64,000 bases of DNA from Glandiceps talaboti (Eukaryota; Hemichordata; Enteropneusta; Spengelidae). The notes below the pieces were generated by a model. It was not told the DNA's origin. It ran no database searches and saw nothing but the letters and a program-made list of their open reading frames with translations. This document shows, in pieces, positions 37,386-50,758 of the stretch. The translations under genes and the position numbers were made by a program. The first letter of the stretch is position 1; each line of letters begins with the position of its first letter. Location: contig NC_135555.1 in the NCBI RefSeq assembly GCF_964340395.1, positions 8,158,431 to 8,222,430 of the forward strand. The letters run 5' to 3'.

Positions 37386-39215
37386 CACATTTGTAATTTT
37401 GTAGATTTTTCTTTAAATACTGTAAATGTTCCAGGCAGGAAGAACAAAAATGTCAGTACTGGTGCATGTTATGTGTTTTATTATTAAAAATGAAGGTTAG
37501 GCAGAAAGACCAGATAACCAGAATTAATAATGCCCTCATATGCTTGGGTTGACATCTGTTCGACACAAGTATATTGTAAATATGTTTCAAAGGACTATTA
37601 TAAATAATAATAATAGCAATTACAATTTATGTTGGAAATCGGTGAAATAGATGATGGCATTAATGTAAGACACGACTACAGTATTTAGCTGATTTGTATG
37701 CGAGTAACTTTTAACTGAATGGAGAAATATTTCTAGAAATAGTATAATTATACATGCACAGACTTAATTTAAGAAAACATGGGGAGAGTAATGGTGATTT
37801 TGAATGTCCTGACCCATAGTTTGTGTCCTGTAGACCCAGTGAAGTAGAAGTGCCAGTAAGACACGCTGAGGTTTTTGCGCACAAGCACTGGGAGGTGCTA
37901 CTACTGCAATGGATTTCACATCTGTGAATCTGTCCGTAATATGTCATTTCAATCTCTCATTTAAACTTGGCACATAGATATGCACATCACTTTTATTCAT
38001 GACATATGTAAATTTGACCAAATTATGCAAATTATACATGAACACTGAAAACTACACCAACTGGCTTTATACTAGTATAGGACATGTGCACTTTGTTATG
38101 GTAGAATTTGAGTTTCTTTAGGTATAGCTGAATAACAGAAAATCATTAATTATGCAAATTCTTCATTATAACTACTATATTGAAGCTACATTAACAAACA
38201 TTGTTATGGTTAACCAAATTGTATTGAATTTGAAGTATGCATTCTTAAGATATAGCCTAATTACTATAAACCATCAGTTATGCTAATAACTAATTAATAT
38301 TCATTTGATGTTAACCATGAAAACCTATTCGGTTCTTGTTATTAGCATATGGAAAAATTAAATGTGTAGCAAGTTTCATTAGCATCAATGCAATGGTTCT
38401 TGAGATATCATCGCCACGCACATACACACACACACACAAACAGAGACAGTTTCTATCTACTTATTTACCAAATTTTATTAAATTTGAAGGTTGACTTTTT
38501 AAGTTACTGCACAAATACCCAGTATCACTACATCAGCAGGCTTTATAGGGCAAAAATTCAGGTTTTTGTTATCGAGAAATGCAATGTATACACCAAATTA
38601 TATTTGCATGAGGAAATGAATCGTGTAGTATATGACTTTAGCTATGCAAACCTCTTCAACAATGGCTGCACTTTCAGATGCATGCAGTCCCTATATGTGA
38701 TAGGTTGACAGTGATTTATGGTAACCCCAGGCAAGAGTTCCATTGTGTAAGGTATCATGATCTGGCCTGACCTAAAGTAAAACAGTGACCTGTGACAATG
38801 TAAAAATCTTGACAACCAGGTACAAGACGACATATTGCTACCAGTGTAGAAGGAAGAGATCAGGTGAGCGAACTTTGAATGTGTAACTTGTAAACATGTA
38901 CCGTACTATAAAATCAGTTTGGCGATAGGTTTTACTTTTACCAAAATATGTTGTGTTGTGAATTAAACAAGGGGATTTTGCAAGATAATTCCAGGGTTAT
39001 ATTCATTAAATCATTGGAAACAACAAGCTGGTGAGGCATAGATATATCTCACAAGTAAACAGTGTTACCATCAACATATTGATATTCTACAAGTTATAAA
39101 TAGATATCTTCAAGGTGGTAATTATGGACAAAATGTGTTTATTCAGTCAATAAAGAGAGCCAAATTCAGTCAGAAGGGAAGACTAAAGTTATCATTTACT
39201 TTGTGACTTGACCAG
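37386..39215. other. spacer between gene A and gene B with dispersed repeats
   Basis: The part at about 37930-38445 has the look of the same low-copy intronic repeat family (AAATTATGCAAAT, GGTTCTTGAGATATCAT) and ends in a short (CA)n at 38421-38438. No gene was found. Confidence 0.4.
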
Positions 39216-39405
39216 CCCTTACGGAAATGGTCTATAGTATTCCTAAAAGATTATTCCTATAAGATCTTATAGTATTTTGGCCCCTTTCTTAAAGGAAGAC
39301 TTTACAATTCCTATAGGAATTAGGATAGTCCTAAAGGAATCTTTTAGGACAGTCCTATAGGAATCCTATAAGAATACTACATTGTATAGACCATTTCCGT
39401 AAGGG
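39216..39405. mobile_element. TIR MITE upstream of gene B
   Basis: The element begins CCCTTACGGAAATGGTCTAT and ends with the inverted complement, ATAGACCATTTCCGTAAGGG. The interior consists of further CCTATAGGAAT-type inverted units. It is 190 bp, non-coding, and about 230 bases upstream of the gene B start codon. Confidence 0.8.
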
Positions 39406-39631
39406 AGGGAAGAAAGTAAACAATGGAAAATCAGATTTATTCCACCACAAAAATAAAATAAATAAATTATCGACTATGCATGCTTGCTGCACTCTTTGGT
39501 TAAGTATCAGTGAGACCAACAAAGTGACATTCATCTTGTCAAGTTGAGAATCAACACAGACTTTACTTGTTGTATAGCCAGTTTAGGGCAAGGAGAGTGT
39601 TGGATTGTTCAATTTACTTGGATACTTCAGA

Positions 39632-42600
39632 ATGATGACGTCTAACCAGCGACAGACAAACTTTCCGCACCTGGGAATGACAACAGTCGTGGTTGTTCTA
39701 CAAATAGTCACAATGGTAAGTAATCACAATGTCATCTAAATTGTTATGTGTACTTTGATTCCACTACACCTATGACTCACACCCTTACAACTATTTTCAT
39801 AAGCTTTTAAAGCCTATCTGATAAGTATATTCTCGGAATCTGTTTTTGAAATATCACTATTACTGTGTTCACTAAGGGAGCCTTCAGTATTTACAAGGAG
39901 GGGGGGGGGGGTAATTGGGTGTCACGTTTTACAAATTCAATTTGGTTCTTTGGGGGAGGCCCTCATTTCAGAAAATGGGAGAAGGGAATCAAGGAGGGTC
40001 ACATTTTACTTTGCCTCATTACAGCATCTGATTTTTCATTATTGTTGTGATTTTGGCATCTCATTGCTGCCACATACCTTAAAGTTAAGGTTAGGTACCT
40101 TAATATCAGACCATACATCAATCAAATTGCTGACAACCATGTAGTTAATTGTTAGTTGTGTTGTAAGGAAAGAAGTGAGTCTCACGGGGGTAAAATGGGA
40201 ACAGTTGGGTAAGATATCAGGATTATGTTGTGGAGATTGACCTCAATCCTGACAATGTCGGAAGTGTGCCCATCTAGTGTTTGGGAGTTAATGTTCTGGC
40301 CTTCAACTCAGCCATTGAGATTCAAACACCAGTATTGATTAATACAGAGCCAATTTTACACAACTTCACTATTGAGGTAGTAGTTGGGAAATAACCAATA
40401 TCTTTAAAACTTACAACGTGTTGGCATTTATGGAATTATATCCTTTAAACCTGGGATCTGTCCCTTTCCATGTTTGACAGCATTGAAAACCAGTTTTTTA
40501 AATATTTCTACAGGTTTTTGAGAAAGGAAATTGAAGGAGGATCACTTGTTAGCACAATATAATCAGGGAGGGTCATGTTTTATGCAACAGGCCTGGTTCC
40601 ATACCCCCCCCCCCTCCCTGTAATTGCTGAAGGCTTCCTAAGGTGATGAAGTATCATCAGTTACAGGTGCTCTAGGTGTTACAGATTGTGATTATTAACG
40701 ATGCTACATTTTGTTGCCTGGCTCAAACTTACCAAGAGAAGTATTTTACTTGTGACCCATTATATGTTCCAGAATGTATATAGTAAATAATATAGGGGAT
40801 TACTTGATCTTGAAATCTTTCAAGTTATCCTAACAGCTATAATGTATAAATCTGAGCATATTTATAACATCAGTGGAGTCTTAAGAATTATGTAAGACTT
40901 AGAGATTATCATTATATAAAAACTGAGGTGGTAGCTACTGTGTTTATGTAATGATCATGACTGATGGATATGAACTTTGGCACTGTGGGATATCCTCATA
41001 AACTGTGCTTCATTATCATAGTTCAATTATAGTGGTCATAATATGTTGTTCTAATGCAGCCGAGTGAGTGTGATGCATGTGTATATAAAGAACATTTGTT
41101 ATGTATATATTTATTATTATTTATTTTGTCCCTAGACGTACATTTTTTACTCTCTTTCATTTCTATATATTTATTCAATATCTGTATAATCTGTATAAGT
41201 TCTGGTGAAATAAATTTCAATTCAATTCAATTCAATTCAATTCAATTCAATTCAATTCAATTCAGAAATCAATAAACTAAACTAATAACATTTTGCTAAG
41301 AGCTCTTCTATACAAACAGTCCAAGCCAACCATTCAACTATCATCACTTGAAAGTAAAAACAAAACATATCAAATTTATTTCTCTTCAGCTTACAGATGA
41401 TGCTTATGCAGACTACTGCTTTCAGCCAAAAATGCAGAACAGCACTGTACTAAACCTGGATTGTTCAAGTTGTACCAGACCTCCAGACTTGTGTGATCTA
41501 CTACCTTGTCCACCTAATAGTACCAACTGTGACTGTCAGCCAACAATCCCTGCAACAAACATGAGTAAGTTATATCAGACACCTGAAATTGAACCAGACA
41601 AGTTTTAATTCACACCAGATATAAATTGAATGCCTCCCGTAATGGAGTCTGTAGTAATTGCACGGGGTTACATTTTATAAATTGATCCTCAAGGGAGAGT
41701 CTAAATTTTAGAAAATGAAATTTTGGGGAGGGTCACAATTTTTTTTATCTAACTTTGCATTATGTTGTGATTTTGGCATGATCCCACCACTACCACCATT
41801 GTAAAGTAATATCATAATATATCTTTGAAATGCAGTGTTGGTTTAGGTCTTGAGGTTGCCAATTGTGCACTCATCTAGTCTTTGGGAGTTCTGGTCATGA
41901 CATTTTAACTAAGTAAAGAATGAGGATGAAAAATAGCCTGTGCAACAACCTTAAGCTCAGCATATATATATCCATACACAGGTATTGAATTAATACAAAC
42001 ACAAACTCACTGTGGTGGTAATAGTGGGAAACAACAAATGCCTTCAAAACTATCAATGTTGTGGGATCTTACTACAGAAACATTTCCTGTCTCTAGTGGG
42101 CAGAATCACCTGACTACTGATCTTGAGCTCTAACAACTATGCCACAATGAAGCAATATGTGTTTAAAATGTTTTTCATTAAAATATTTGAGCAGGGAGAG
42201 GGTAATATATTTTAAAGAACAGGAAATTGAGGGTCACTTGTTCACATAACGTACTAGATTTGGCATGATTTAAAAGTTTGTACCTATTTTTATTTATTTC
42301 CTTTCTCCAATCAGGTAGATTGGATTTGTTCTTCACTGACATACAGACCAATAGATTGACAGTACAGTGGACACCATCGACTGAGACATTCAGCAGTTAC
42401 CAAGTGATGTACATCCCACAGGGTAGCATACCTAGTCCATCTAACTTCAACTCTAATACCAAAGAGCTTGAGTTGACAGGGTTAATTAGTGGCCGATTGT
42501 ACACCATTGCAATCAACGCCTTTACAGACCAAGGCGTTCTTGATGGTCAAATGAAATCACAGAGAACATGTAAGTTCTTATTCTTTCAGTCGGCTGCCAT

Positions 42601-45600
42601 GTTGTAAAGTGATAGGATTGTCTGGAACTGTTTTGGTTCTAATATTGAAGTACTTCTAATTCTAAGATTGTTGCATTATTCCTAACGTACATGGTCATAA
42701 ATTGTAACTTTTCCACCAATTTTAAACTATCTTAATATGGTACCAATAAAAACCAGTATCATTTGGTTCTAGCTCAATCCATGAACACAATTTATGGATT
42801 CCGCTATTTTGAAATGGAAACCTACGTAACACATCACACTGGACATTGTAGGTCAATTTCTGCGTATCAGATTTGTCAAGTAGTATGTGCTATGTAAAAT
42901 TAAGTCCAACTGGCTTGTAGTTGATCAGAATCAAAAACCATCAGCTTCATTTAAGAAGTTAGTTATATGCCAGATCCATGATGAATATGTTACTGGTCTT
43001 ATTAACAATAATTGTTCAAATGACATGTAATATGAAATTCAATATACTTTGATGGCATTTTCAAATTCTTTAATTCATATAATGTCTCAGGCTTTCTAGC
43101 ATATATAATGATATGTGATTATTATAACAAACTGCTTTCTAGGTTTTACGAGTGAGTAATATTTTGTACACTTTCTGACATCAAATTCTTGCAAATAAAC
43201 ACTAACAATAACTGTAACATACTGTGGTTTTCAAAAGTGCCAAGTCCACCATTGAGCCTGATTATTGGTAGCTACACAAACACCTCCATTCCTATCAGCT
43301 GGACACAACCCAGTGTTGGTGACTATGATGGTTACAGTATCTACTACTCCCCAGCTGATGGTGCATCTAGTGCTGTTACTAATGTTTGCCCATCAGTTAC
43401 ATCATATTCACTATCAGGACTTACACCTAGTAGAGAGTACTTTATATCTGTGGTGACTGTAAGTGCCAACATGAGGAGTACTAGTGTGAGTCAAACTCAG
43501 ATTACAAGTAAGGAAATTTGAAAGGGGATTGTCACTTTTCAATAACTTGTGGAGAATGATTTCATGGTTTACATCACTTTACATTATATGCAACTTAAAA
43601 ACTAAAGACATCACCTCGCTCCGATCCAGAGCAATACTATAACTGTGTACTGATTATTTAGCAACATCACAGCAAGTGCCTATTGCACTCGCAGTTTCAT
43701 ATCAGTACATGTTAGTATTCAGTGCTACAGAGTGACGTGAGCACTTTGTTTTAGATGAAACATAGCAAAAAAGGCATGAATGACTGTCGACAGTCTAAGT
43801 GTATGTGTGCAAGAGTGTATGGAGTCTTGTATTTATTTGTATTTGTCTGAATAATTTTTGTTATAATACATATTACAAAGATCAAAATTGTGCAGGTCGA
43901 CATGATTTTGATTATTTCTATTGTTACAGATGGGGCACCTATCTAAGGTAATAGTATGTGTTGTGTAACAGATTCCGATTTAATTTGTTGCTTTAACAAT
44001 TCCTTTATCAATAGTCTCAAATGTTCTATTTTCTTTTGTCAGAACCAAGTGCTGTACATATTATGAATGTTGTGGAAATAACGTTTGATAGTATATTCGT
44101 CACATGGGAAACTCCTGATGGTGACCATGATGGTTTTGATGTATCATATGGCCAGCTTGGTGAAACACCAGCAGTAGAGAGATATGAATTGGATGATGCT
44201 AGAGAACTGCTAATGAGTGGTTTGGTCTCTGGCACCTCCTACCAGATTGTCATAGTAACAACAAGTGGTGATGAACAAAGTGATGCTGCCACATGGAATA
44301 TCACAACAAGCTCAATAAGTAATTCAGATCTCACTAAGTTTCCAAATGAGTGCAGTGTATGGGAAGGGAGATTATGTATGGGTTTAAGCAACATTTGACA
44401 TGAATGAAATTGTGGTGTTGGTGTGTCAGGGAATTCATGGATCCATGTTTGCAAGTTTATTTAGAAAGCATATGGGCATGGTTGTAAGTATCTCAGGACA
44501 TATCAAGAGAGTCTTGCTGACCATACAACCATTCCTAAAAGAATTTGTCTGTCTTGTACTTTCCAACATTCATTCATTCAACAACTCATAAGGACAAGTA
44601 AGCTTTTCTGTTGTAGCTTTTAACTAATTACATGTGCAATTTGCATAATTTATGATTTTCAGTAAAGCAATTATCCTGATATGAAACTTCAAGTGTCATC
44701 TAATTTTGTATATATATGTTCATCATTGATAACAAAGAACAAGTATCTTATGCAGTGGCCTTCAGTTTGATACAGAATTTAATTTTAATGAATTATATGT
44801 ATAATTGGTGAAATATACCAATCACGGGATTGGATATACTATGTATGGTAGCTTCAAAAGGATTTCGCATTTGATAAGGATGTTGTAACTAATAAAAAAC
44901 TTTTACTTTCTTTTCTTTACAGAAGGCATTCAGTTTAATCTCGTTGCAATTGTTTTATCATTACAATTGATACTTTTAAGTACAGTTATCATAGTTTCTT
45001 AAAATTAAATTTCAATGCTTTCTCATGGTGCTTTCCATTCATTTTTATGACCTCCAAATGTAGCTGGCTTCATACAGTGTCCAGAAGGAGAAGTGTTGTC
45101 TTTCAATGTACCACCAGATAGTGATACTGCTCAAATTGATGTTGATATTGACGCTGTTGATGGGAATGGAAACACCATTAATCATGACATTATTGGTGGT
45201 AATATAGATATTCCTGGAACCTTACAATTCAGTGAAACTTCCAAGAATGGAATAGTTGTCAATGTCAGGGCTGTAGATGATAATCATGAAATTTGGTGTC
45301 AATTTACTGTAAAAGTGCTTGGTAAGTGAACTACAACCATTCGCATTCTAACAAATAAACATCAAGAAGTCATTTCTTCATTAAATTCTCCTGTACATAT
45401 CTATATCTACCAACTTTCTGTGTTAAAGTTCATCCTGACCACATGGTCAAATGGAGTGATTAACACTATAATTTAGTAACTGATAAATAAAGTTCATACA
45501 TGGTAATTTTCATAGTCATCTGTTTTCTTACTTTCCTGTCATTTAGATCCCCATCCACCAATTATCACATTTTGTCCATCTGATCAGTCACAAACGACAT

Positions 45601-48600
45601 CAGACAACTCAGTGTTAGCTGAATGGGATGATGCAGTTGCTACTGACAACACAGAGCTTTTATCAGTCACAACAAACCGTGTGAGCAGAAGTGACTTTCC
45701 TGTTGGCACCAGTACTGTAACTGTAACAGCTATTGATACATCTGGGAATACAGCAACCTGTACTTTCGATATTGTAATTGTTCATGGCTTAGGTATGCAG
45801 AGTATAGTCTTTCGGTCAAATTATGATCAAGTCACCTAACCTGATGTGGTAAATTCAAAGAATATACAAACATTTGCAGAAGAATGATGATAAGCCAGCA
45901 AACTTTAAAGACAAATAAAAAATGTTAGATTTTTGATTTTGAAATTCAGTAAAAATGGTTATCATTTAATTCTTGTATTTGAAATACTATCAATTGGTAC
46001 TTTATTCTCACATTGTGCATTTGAGACTGGCACCAGTCCCTCTAAAAAAATTTTCAGAATTTTTTTAAAGCCTTGTATTCTTCAAATGTTCTGAGTTTGT
46101 TATTCATTTCAGTAAGTCCTCAACTGTTACTAGTAGTAATTGGGCTTATGCATTCACCCGACTGTTCGCAATCACTCACTCAGGTCACCTTATTTCAAAC
46201 AAAAGAAGATGCTTGTGTTAAAAACTCGGTCACTTGAACAAGTCTTGGTGCATTTCTATTTATCTAGTACAACTACATGGTAACATATAGGATCTGGGAT
46301 CTGTCTTGCTCAATTTTAAAGGGAATTACAATTATTGTCATGTAAACATAGACCTTTTATTCTTTTACTTTTTAAATAGAACACTGTCCTGATTTGCATC
46401 TTCCTCAGTATGGAGCTTTGTCCTGTGGTGCAACAGAAACTGCCTTTCAGTGTGTGCTAAATTGCAAGGAAAGATATCAGCCATTTCGTGGCAGAGATGT
46501 TTATACTTGTATTAGTAAGATATGGAATCCAACTCAACCACCTCGATGTGTTCGTGAGTAAATAGATAACCAAAAACTGAATTATTAATAGTAATGCTGT
46601 AATGTTATCATGAACACCCGTTCATTTACTTTGGGTTTTGCTCATTTATATATTCACTTAGCATATCTGGAAAAAATGTGTTTTATGAGACCTTATAGAA
46701 TAAGAATTTGAAAGTTGCATTTATATGAGAAAATTGTAATGTGATGTCTACATTTACTTGGCACTGTCCAACTTTAATAGACAATGGAATTTTAAGAAAA
46801 AAAAGTAAATGAGCAAAACCCAAAATAAATGAGCGGGTGTTCATAACAGACTCTCTTCTTTCAATTTGATATCGAGGAAAGTACATTATTCAGTATATTT
46901 CAAACAAACAAATCAATGTGTTTGGTTTTAATATTCTGCCAGATATATCTATTTGGCTTTTGTGAGAAATGTCTTTTTCATGATTGTATTTCCTAAACAA
47001 TTTCATGATGATGATGATGATGATGATGATGATGGCAAGTTAAACTTGCAATATGTGGACGAGATATCAGTATGCATTTTGGATTTTAATTAATACAAGT
47101 TTACTATATTTCTCTACTTGAAAAAAAGCATCATAGACCACAGACCAAGCCAGTAAATTGCATAAAAAACTGAAATGTATGTTAAACTCTGCCCATATAA
47201 ATTCTAACTGAATATTGATGATGGTAATTGGAAAGAGACAGTTACAGTAGTCCTTTGAATATTACAGATAGTATAATTACAAATTTCAAATAATCAATTT
47301 TACATTTCTGTCATATGGATTCATTTTTGCAGGGCTTGCACCTGGTCATGATGTGGAATTGGTTGCAGAATTCACCTATCCAGGTGTGTGTGCTTCACTC
47401 ACTGACATGCAAGAGATCATTGACAACCTTCATGCCCGCATAGATGATCATGACTTGTGCATTCATGGAGAAAACAGAGTATGCAATGAAAACAGTTTCA
47501 CATTCACGTGTGGAGAAGACAGCAAAAGACGTAAGCGACAGGCAGATGATTTAGTTGTCACAGTTGAGGTCAAACTCTCTAATACTGCTAACAATTCTGA
47601 ACTTGACGAATCATTCTTTGATATCCTTGATACAATGCAGAAAGACTTGAATGAAATGATGAACAGTATTGAATACCTGGTGAAAAATGGATCCTTCAGT
47701 TTGGAAATCAACAATCAAACTATCCTCTGTGATCCAAACTCATTTAGAATTGGTGAACCAGTTTGGACTTGTTTTAAAGGTTATATTTCTACATCTGCTG
47801 GATGTGGTAAGTTTTCTTTTGTTTTTTTTGAGTTTTGAGTTTTGACCTTTAGTCCTACATTAACATTCAGTTGTACATGCATGTATTTATATGGAAGGTG
47901 CTGTACATTAGTACAGAAATAAAGTATGCTTGCTGTATGTTGAGGGCTATATAGACTTACATAACCTATTTTGGTATTTATCAACAGAAACAGTGAAACG
48001 TAAGCATAGCTTTCAATGTTCACGAGATTGTATGTGGTGTATACAGAACAAATATATTTTCTGTCAAAAAACAAGTAGCCAACACAATCACATGACTTGT
48101 GAATTTGAAAGAAAAAACGCATGCCAGTAATGAAACAATACAAAGTCCTCAGTTGACTAGCATTAGTCCAGGGGAGTAGTTACAAGTTGTGATGGACAGC
48201 AATTGATTTGCATATAGATCTTTGCATAATTCATGTTGAAATTATTGTTACATTTTCAGTGGCCTGTCCAGTGGGTTCATACTATGATCCATCAATAAAT
48301 GATTGTATATTCTGTTCCGTCAATGAGTTTCAAACAGAGGAAGCACAGTTGGAGTGTGAACAATGCAAAGATGGAAAATATACAAAAGGCATTGGCAGCT
48401 TCAGGGAATCACATTGTAAGTTCAATGTTATGATAATATAGAGATACAAACTCAATTAGTGTCACCATCACCACATGTAACAGCATACTGTAGTGTACTG
48501 TATTATTGAATATGGTCAGATTATGGAAAAGTTATTCACACAGACACAGATCAAACGTCACGATCAGATTAATATCATGCTGTATGGAAAAAAATATTGT

Positions 48601-49030
48601 TTATGGTTCCAAGAATCAATAGGACAGTATTGTGTGATCAAAAGTTGTCCATAGTAGATGGATCAAAACTTTGCTTCTATTAGTTACCGTTCCAAAGTAA
48701 AGTTATATTTTACTGTGCAATATCATACATATACGTAATCATAATCATAATCTTTATTTCTTATAAAGTGCATTACATTGAAAATAATCACAATGTGCTG
48801 TACAACTTACAGGAAAAACAAACAAACATAAAAGACAACAAAAAATACACTAGCGAAAAACTGTTAAAAATGTCCCAATATTAGAAAAATACTAATAAAA
48901 TGGTAAAACATACAAAATGACTAATGATAAAATGACCTAAAAAGGAAAATTTTCAAACTGTTTTTAGCACAACTGAACTGATAAGGTTCAGTAGATCTAT
49001 AGGAATGGTGTGGTGTCTGTCTGTGCACAC

Positions 49031-49065
<35 letters not shown>

Positions 49066-50758
49066 GACGACTAAACTCAAAAACGGACAGGACTGTTTGC
49101 TTTGGTATTTGATGGGGACATTGTTTAAAGCAAAATGATCACATCACAGGTGTGATTTGGTTTTAAAAATGTCAACTCAAAAACTACCGGACAGATTGCT
49201 AGTCTGAAATTTCATGGGAACGTTCTTAGGGATGTGTAGATTAAGATTTGTTAATGATATGATAATCCCATCAGTGATATGCAAATAAAGGCTAACAATG
49301 TATCTTTTCGGTCAAAAATCTACAATTCCAAAACTACTCACCAGATTGGGCTGAAATTTAATGGGGATGCATTTGGGGATGTATAGATGAAGAAATATTA
49401 AGCATATAATGATCTCATCAGCAATATGCAAATTAGGTGTAAAATGCGAATTTTGGTCAAAAACTTTTATCTCAAAAAGTACTTCGTCAATGAGACTGAA
49501 ATTTGGTGAGATGTTCCTAGCAGTGTTATATATTCTGCAGATTTTGTTCAAAACATTTTGACACAACTGGCCCTAGAAACCATGACCATGCCTTAGCAAC
49601 AACCAAATGCCCGTATATTAGGCTAAAATAACATCAGGAACGCAAATTAGTAAACATTCAAAAATGTATGCAAATATCCCTAGCAACCATAACCACGCCC
49701 ATAGCAACAGCCATATGATGTATATCACAAAGATACCATCAGGGATTCATAGAAAAGTGAACATTCAAAAAGTGTATGCAAATATGTCTAGCAACATGAC
49801 CACACCCATAGCAACAGCCAAATGATCATGTGTATTGCAAAGATAACAACAGGGCTGGATAGGCAACTGGATAGTCAGGCAGCAATGAAAACCTATACCT
49901 AGCATGGATCAGCATGTGGAGAAATATTTTTAAAACTGTACAGTAGTGCTACAGTGCCATTGGCTTTATTTTTAAAAATTGTCGACTGAAGAACCAGCTC
50001 GGATCTGTGATGGCAAGGCATTCAATAAACAAGGGGCACAGATTAAACAATCTTTATTACCATAATACATAGTACTGCCCATAGGCTGATATAAATTAAT
50101 GGTACCATTGGACTGAGAATGAAGGGTACCATACTTTTTAATACTTTACTTTTTTTTAACACTTGACAATCACAAACATTTGTTATGTGTATGTTATCAA
50201 CTCATATGTCTGAATGTGGATGCATGGTCTAAGTGAGAATGAGTATGTTGTTTTCAATATATAGCTAAGCTTAAAAAGTGGTGGTTTACTTTGGAACATT
50301 CACCTATTTGGATGATCTTATTTACCAATTCCTGTACTATAGTGTACATAGAAAGTGCCAAAGGTAACAAACATATATAAGTTTAGCATGGATTGCTGAA
50401 ATTAATATTTTTCACTTCCTTTAATAGGTAATCTTTGTGCCCGAGGTAAAAAAGTAATTTTTAAAATTTTTTTGCAGGTCTTAGTTTCATAAGTCCTAAA
50501 TACAACCATGTACTCGTGATTGTTGTTACTGTGGTTATAGTACTCCTTGTTATCGTATCTGCAGTGGTATTGGTGATTGTTGTTTTCCAACTTAAAAGAA
50601 AGACCCAAAATATAAAGGATCAAGTGGCCTATTCCTGCAGGAACGAAGGAAATTATGAAGAAATAGATGAAGGAAAACTGAAACGAGATAACACAAACAA
50701 ACTTGGAAAGGCTATGTATGATGGAGATGTTGAGGATATTATGCTCACACAGTTTTAG
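39632..50758 (+). CDS. gene B: FN3 / HYR / CCP single-pass membrane protein, truncated paralogue of gene A
   Basis: Eleven exons join without a phase conflict into 882 codons: 39632-39715, 41390-41564, 42315-42569, 43238-43507, 44043-44318, 45064-45321, 45547-45792, 46380-46553, 47333-47806, 48260-48415 and 50478-50758. Exon 1 gives a signal peptide (GMTTVVVVLQIVTM core) and exon 2 a Cys-rich segment with no match in gene A. Exons 3-11 match gene A exons 12-20 one for one: three FN3 (about 87-353), two HYR (354-521), CCP (522-579), the furin-site module (KRRKRQ kept), the Cys-rich module, a transmembrane helix at about 801-826 and a short tail. VWA, laminin and the first four FN3 modules are absent. 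The tail ends early because of a frameshift after GDVEDI. Protein identity to A is high, and introns also align, so the duplication is fairly recent. The role is presumably adhesion-like, as for A. Confidence 0.82.
39868..40645. mobile_element. TIR element in intron 1 of gene B
   Basis: The left end, CTAAGGGAGCCTTCAGTATTT followed by a G-run, is the inverted complement of the right end, a C-run followed by TAATTGCTGAAGGCTTCC. The interior (GGAGGGTCACATTTTACTTT, TTTGGGAGTT) is non-coding. The ends match the shorter elements in the GLYAT-like introns. Confidence 0.65.
41030..41264 (+). mobile_element. probable LINE 3' end with (TTCAA)n tail
   Basis: TGGTGAAATAAATTTCAA leads into about nine TTCAA/AATTC units (41216-41264), the kind of 3' terminus and microsatellite tail found on many non-LTR retrotransposons. 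No reverse transcriptase remains. It lies 125 bases upstream of exon 2 of gene B. Confidence 0.5.
41625..42250. mobile_element. second, degenerate copy of the gene B intron TIR element
   Basis: It shares with 39868-40645 the order GGTTACATTTTATA, GGGGAGGGTCACA, TTTTGGCAT, GTGCACTCATCTAG and TTTGGGAGTT. The right terminus is not recognisable. With the first copy it brackets exon 2 of gene B. Confidence 0.5.
48725..50135. mobile_element. 1.4-kb repeat insertion in the last intron of gene B
   Basis: The flanks (up to about 48720 and from about 50140) align with the gene A intron near 35800-35850, but this block is missing there. It contains CTTTATTTCTTATAAAGTGC-type sequence at its left end, a (GT)n at 49037-49065, two or three diverged internal units with CAGATTGGGCTGAAATTT and GGGGATGTATAGAT, and three copies of an ACCATAGCAACAGCCA-like phrase. 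It has no coding frame. The exact class is unknown. Confidence 0.55.

Noticed and set aside
18167-50758. Genes A and B as a single gene
   Set aside because: A ends in a TAA with polyadenylation signals after a transmembrane segment, and B begins with its own signal peptide exon. The exon sets are parallel, not consecutive.
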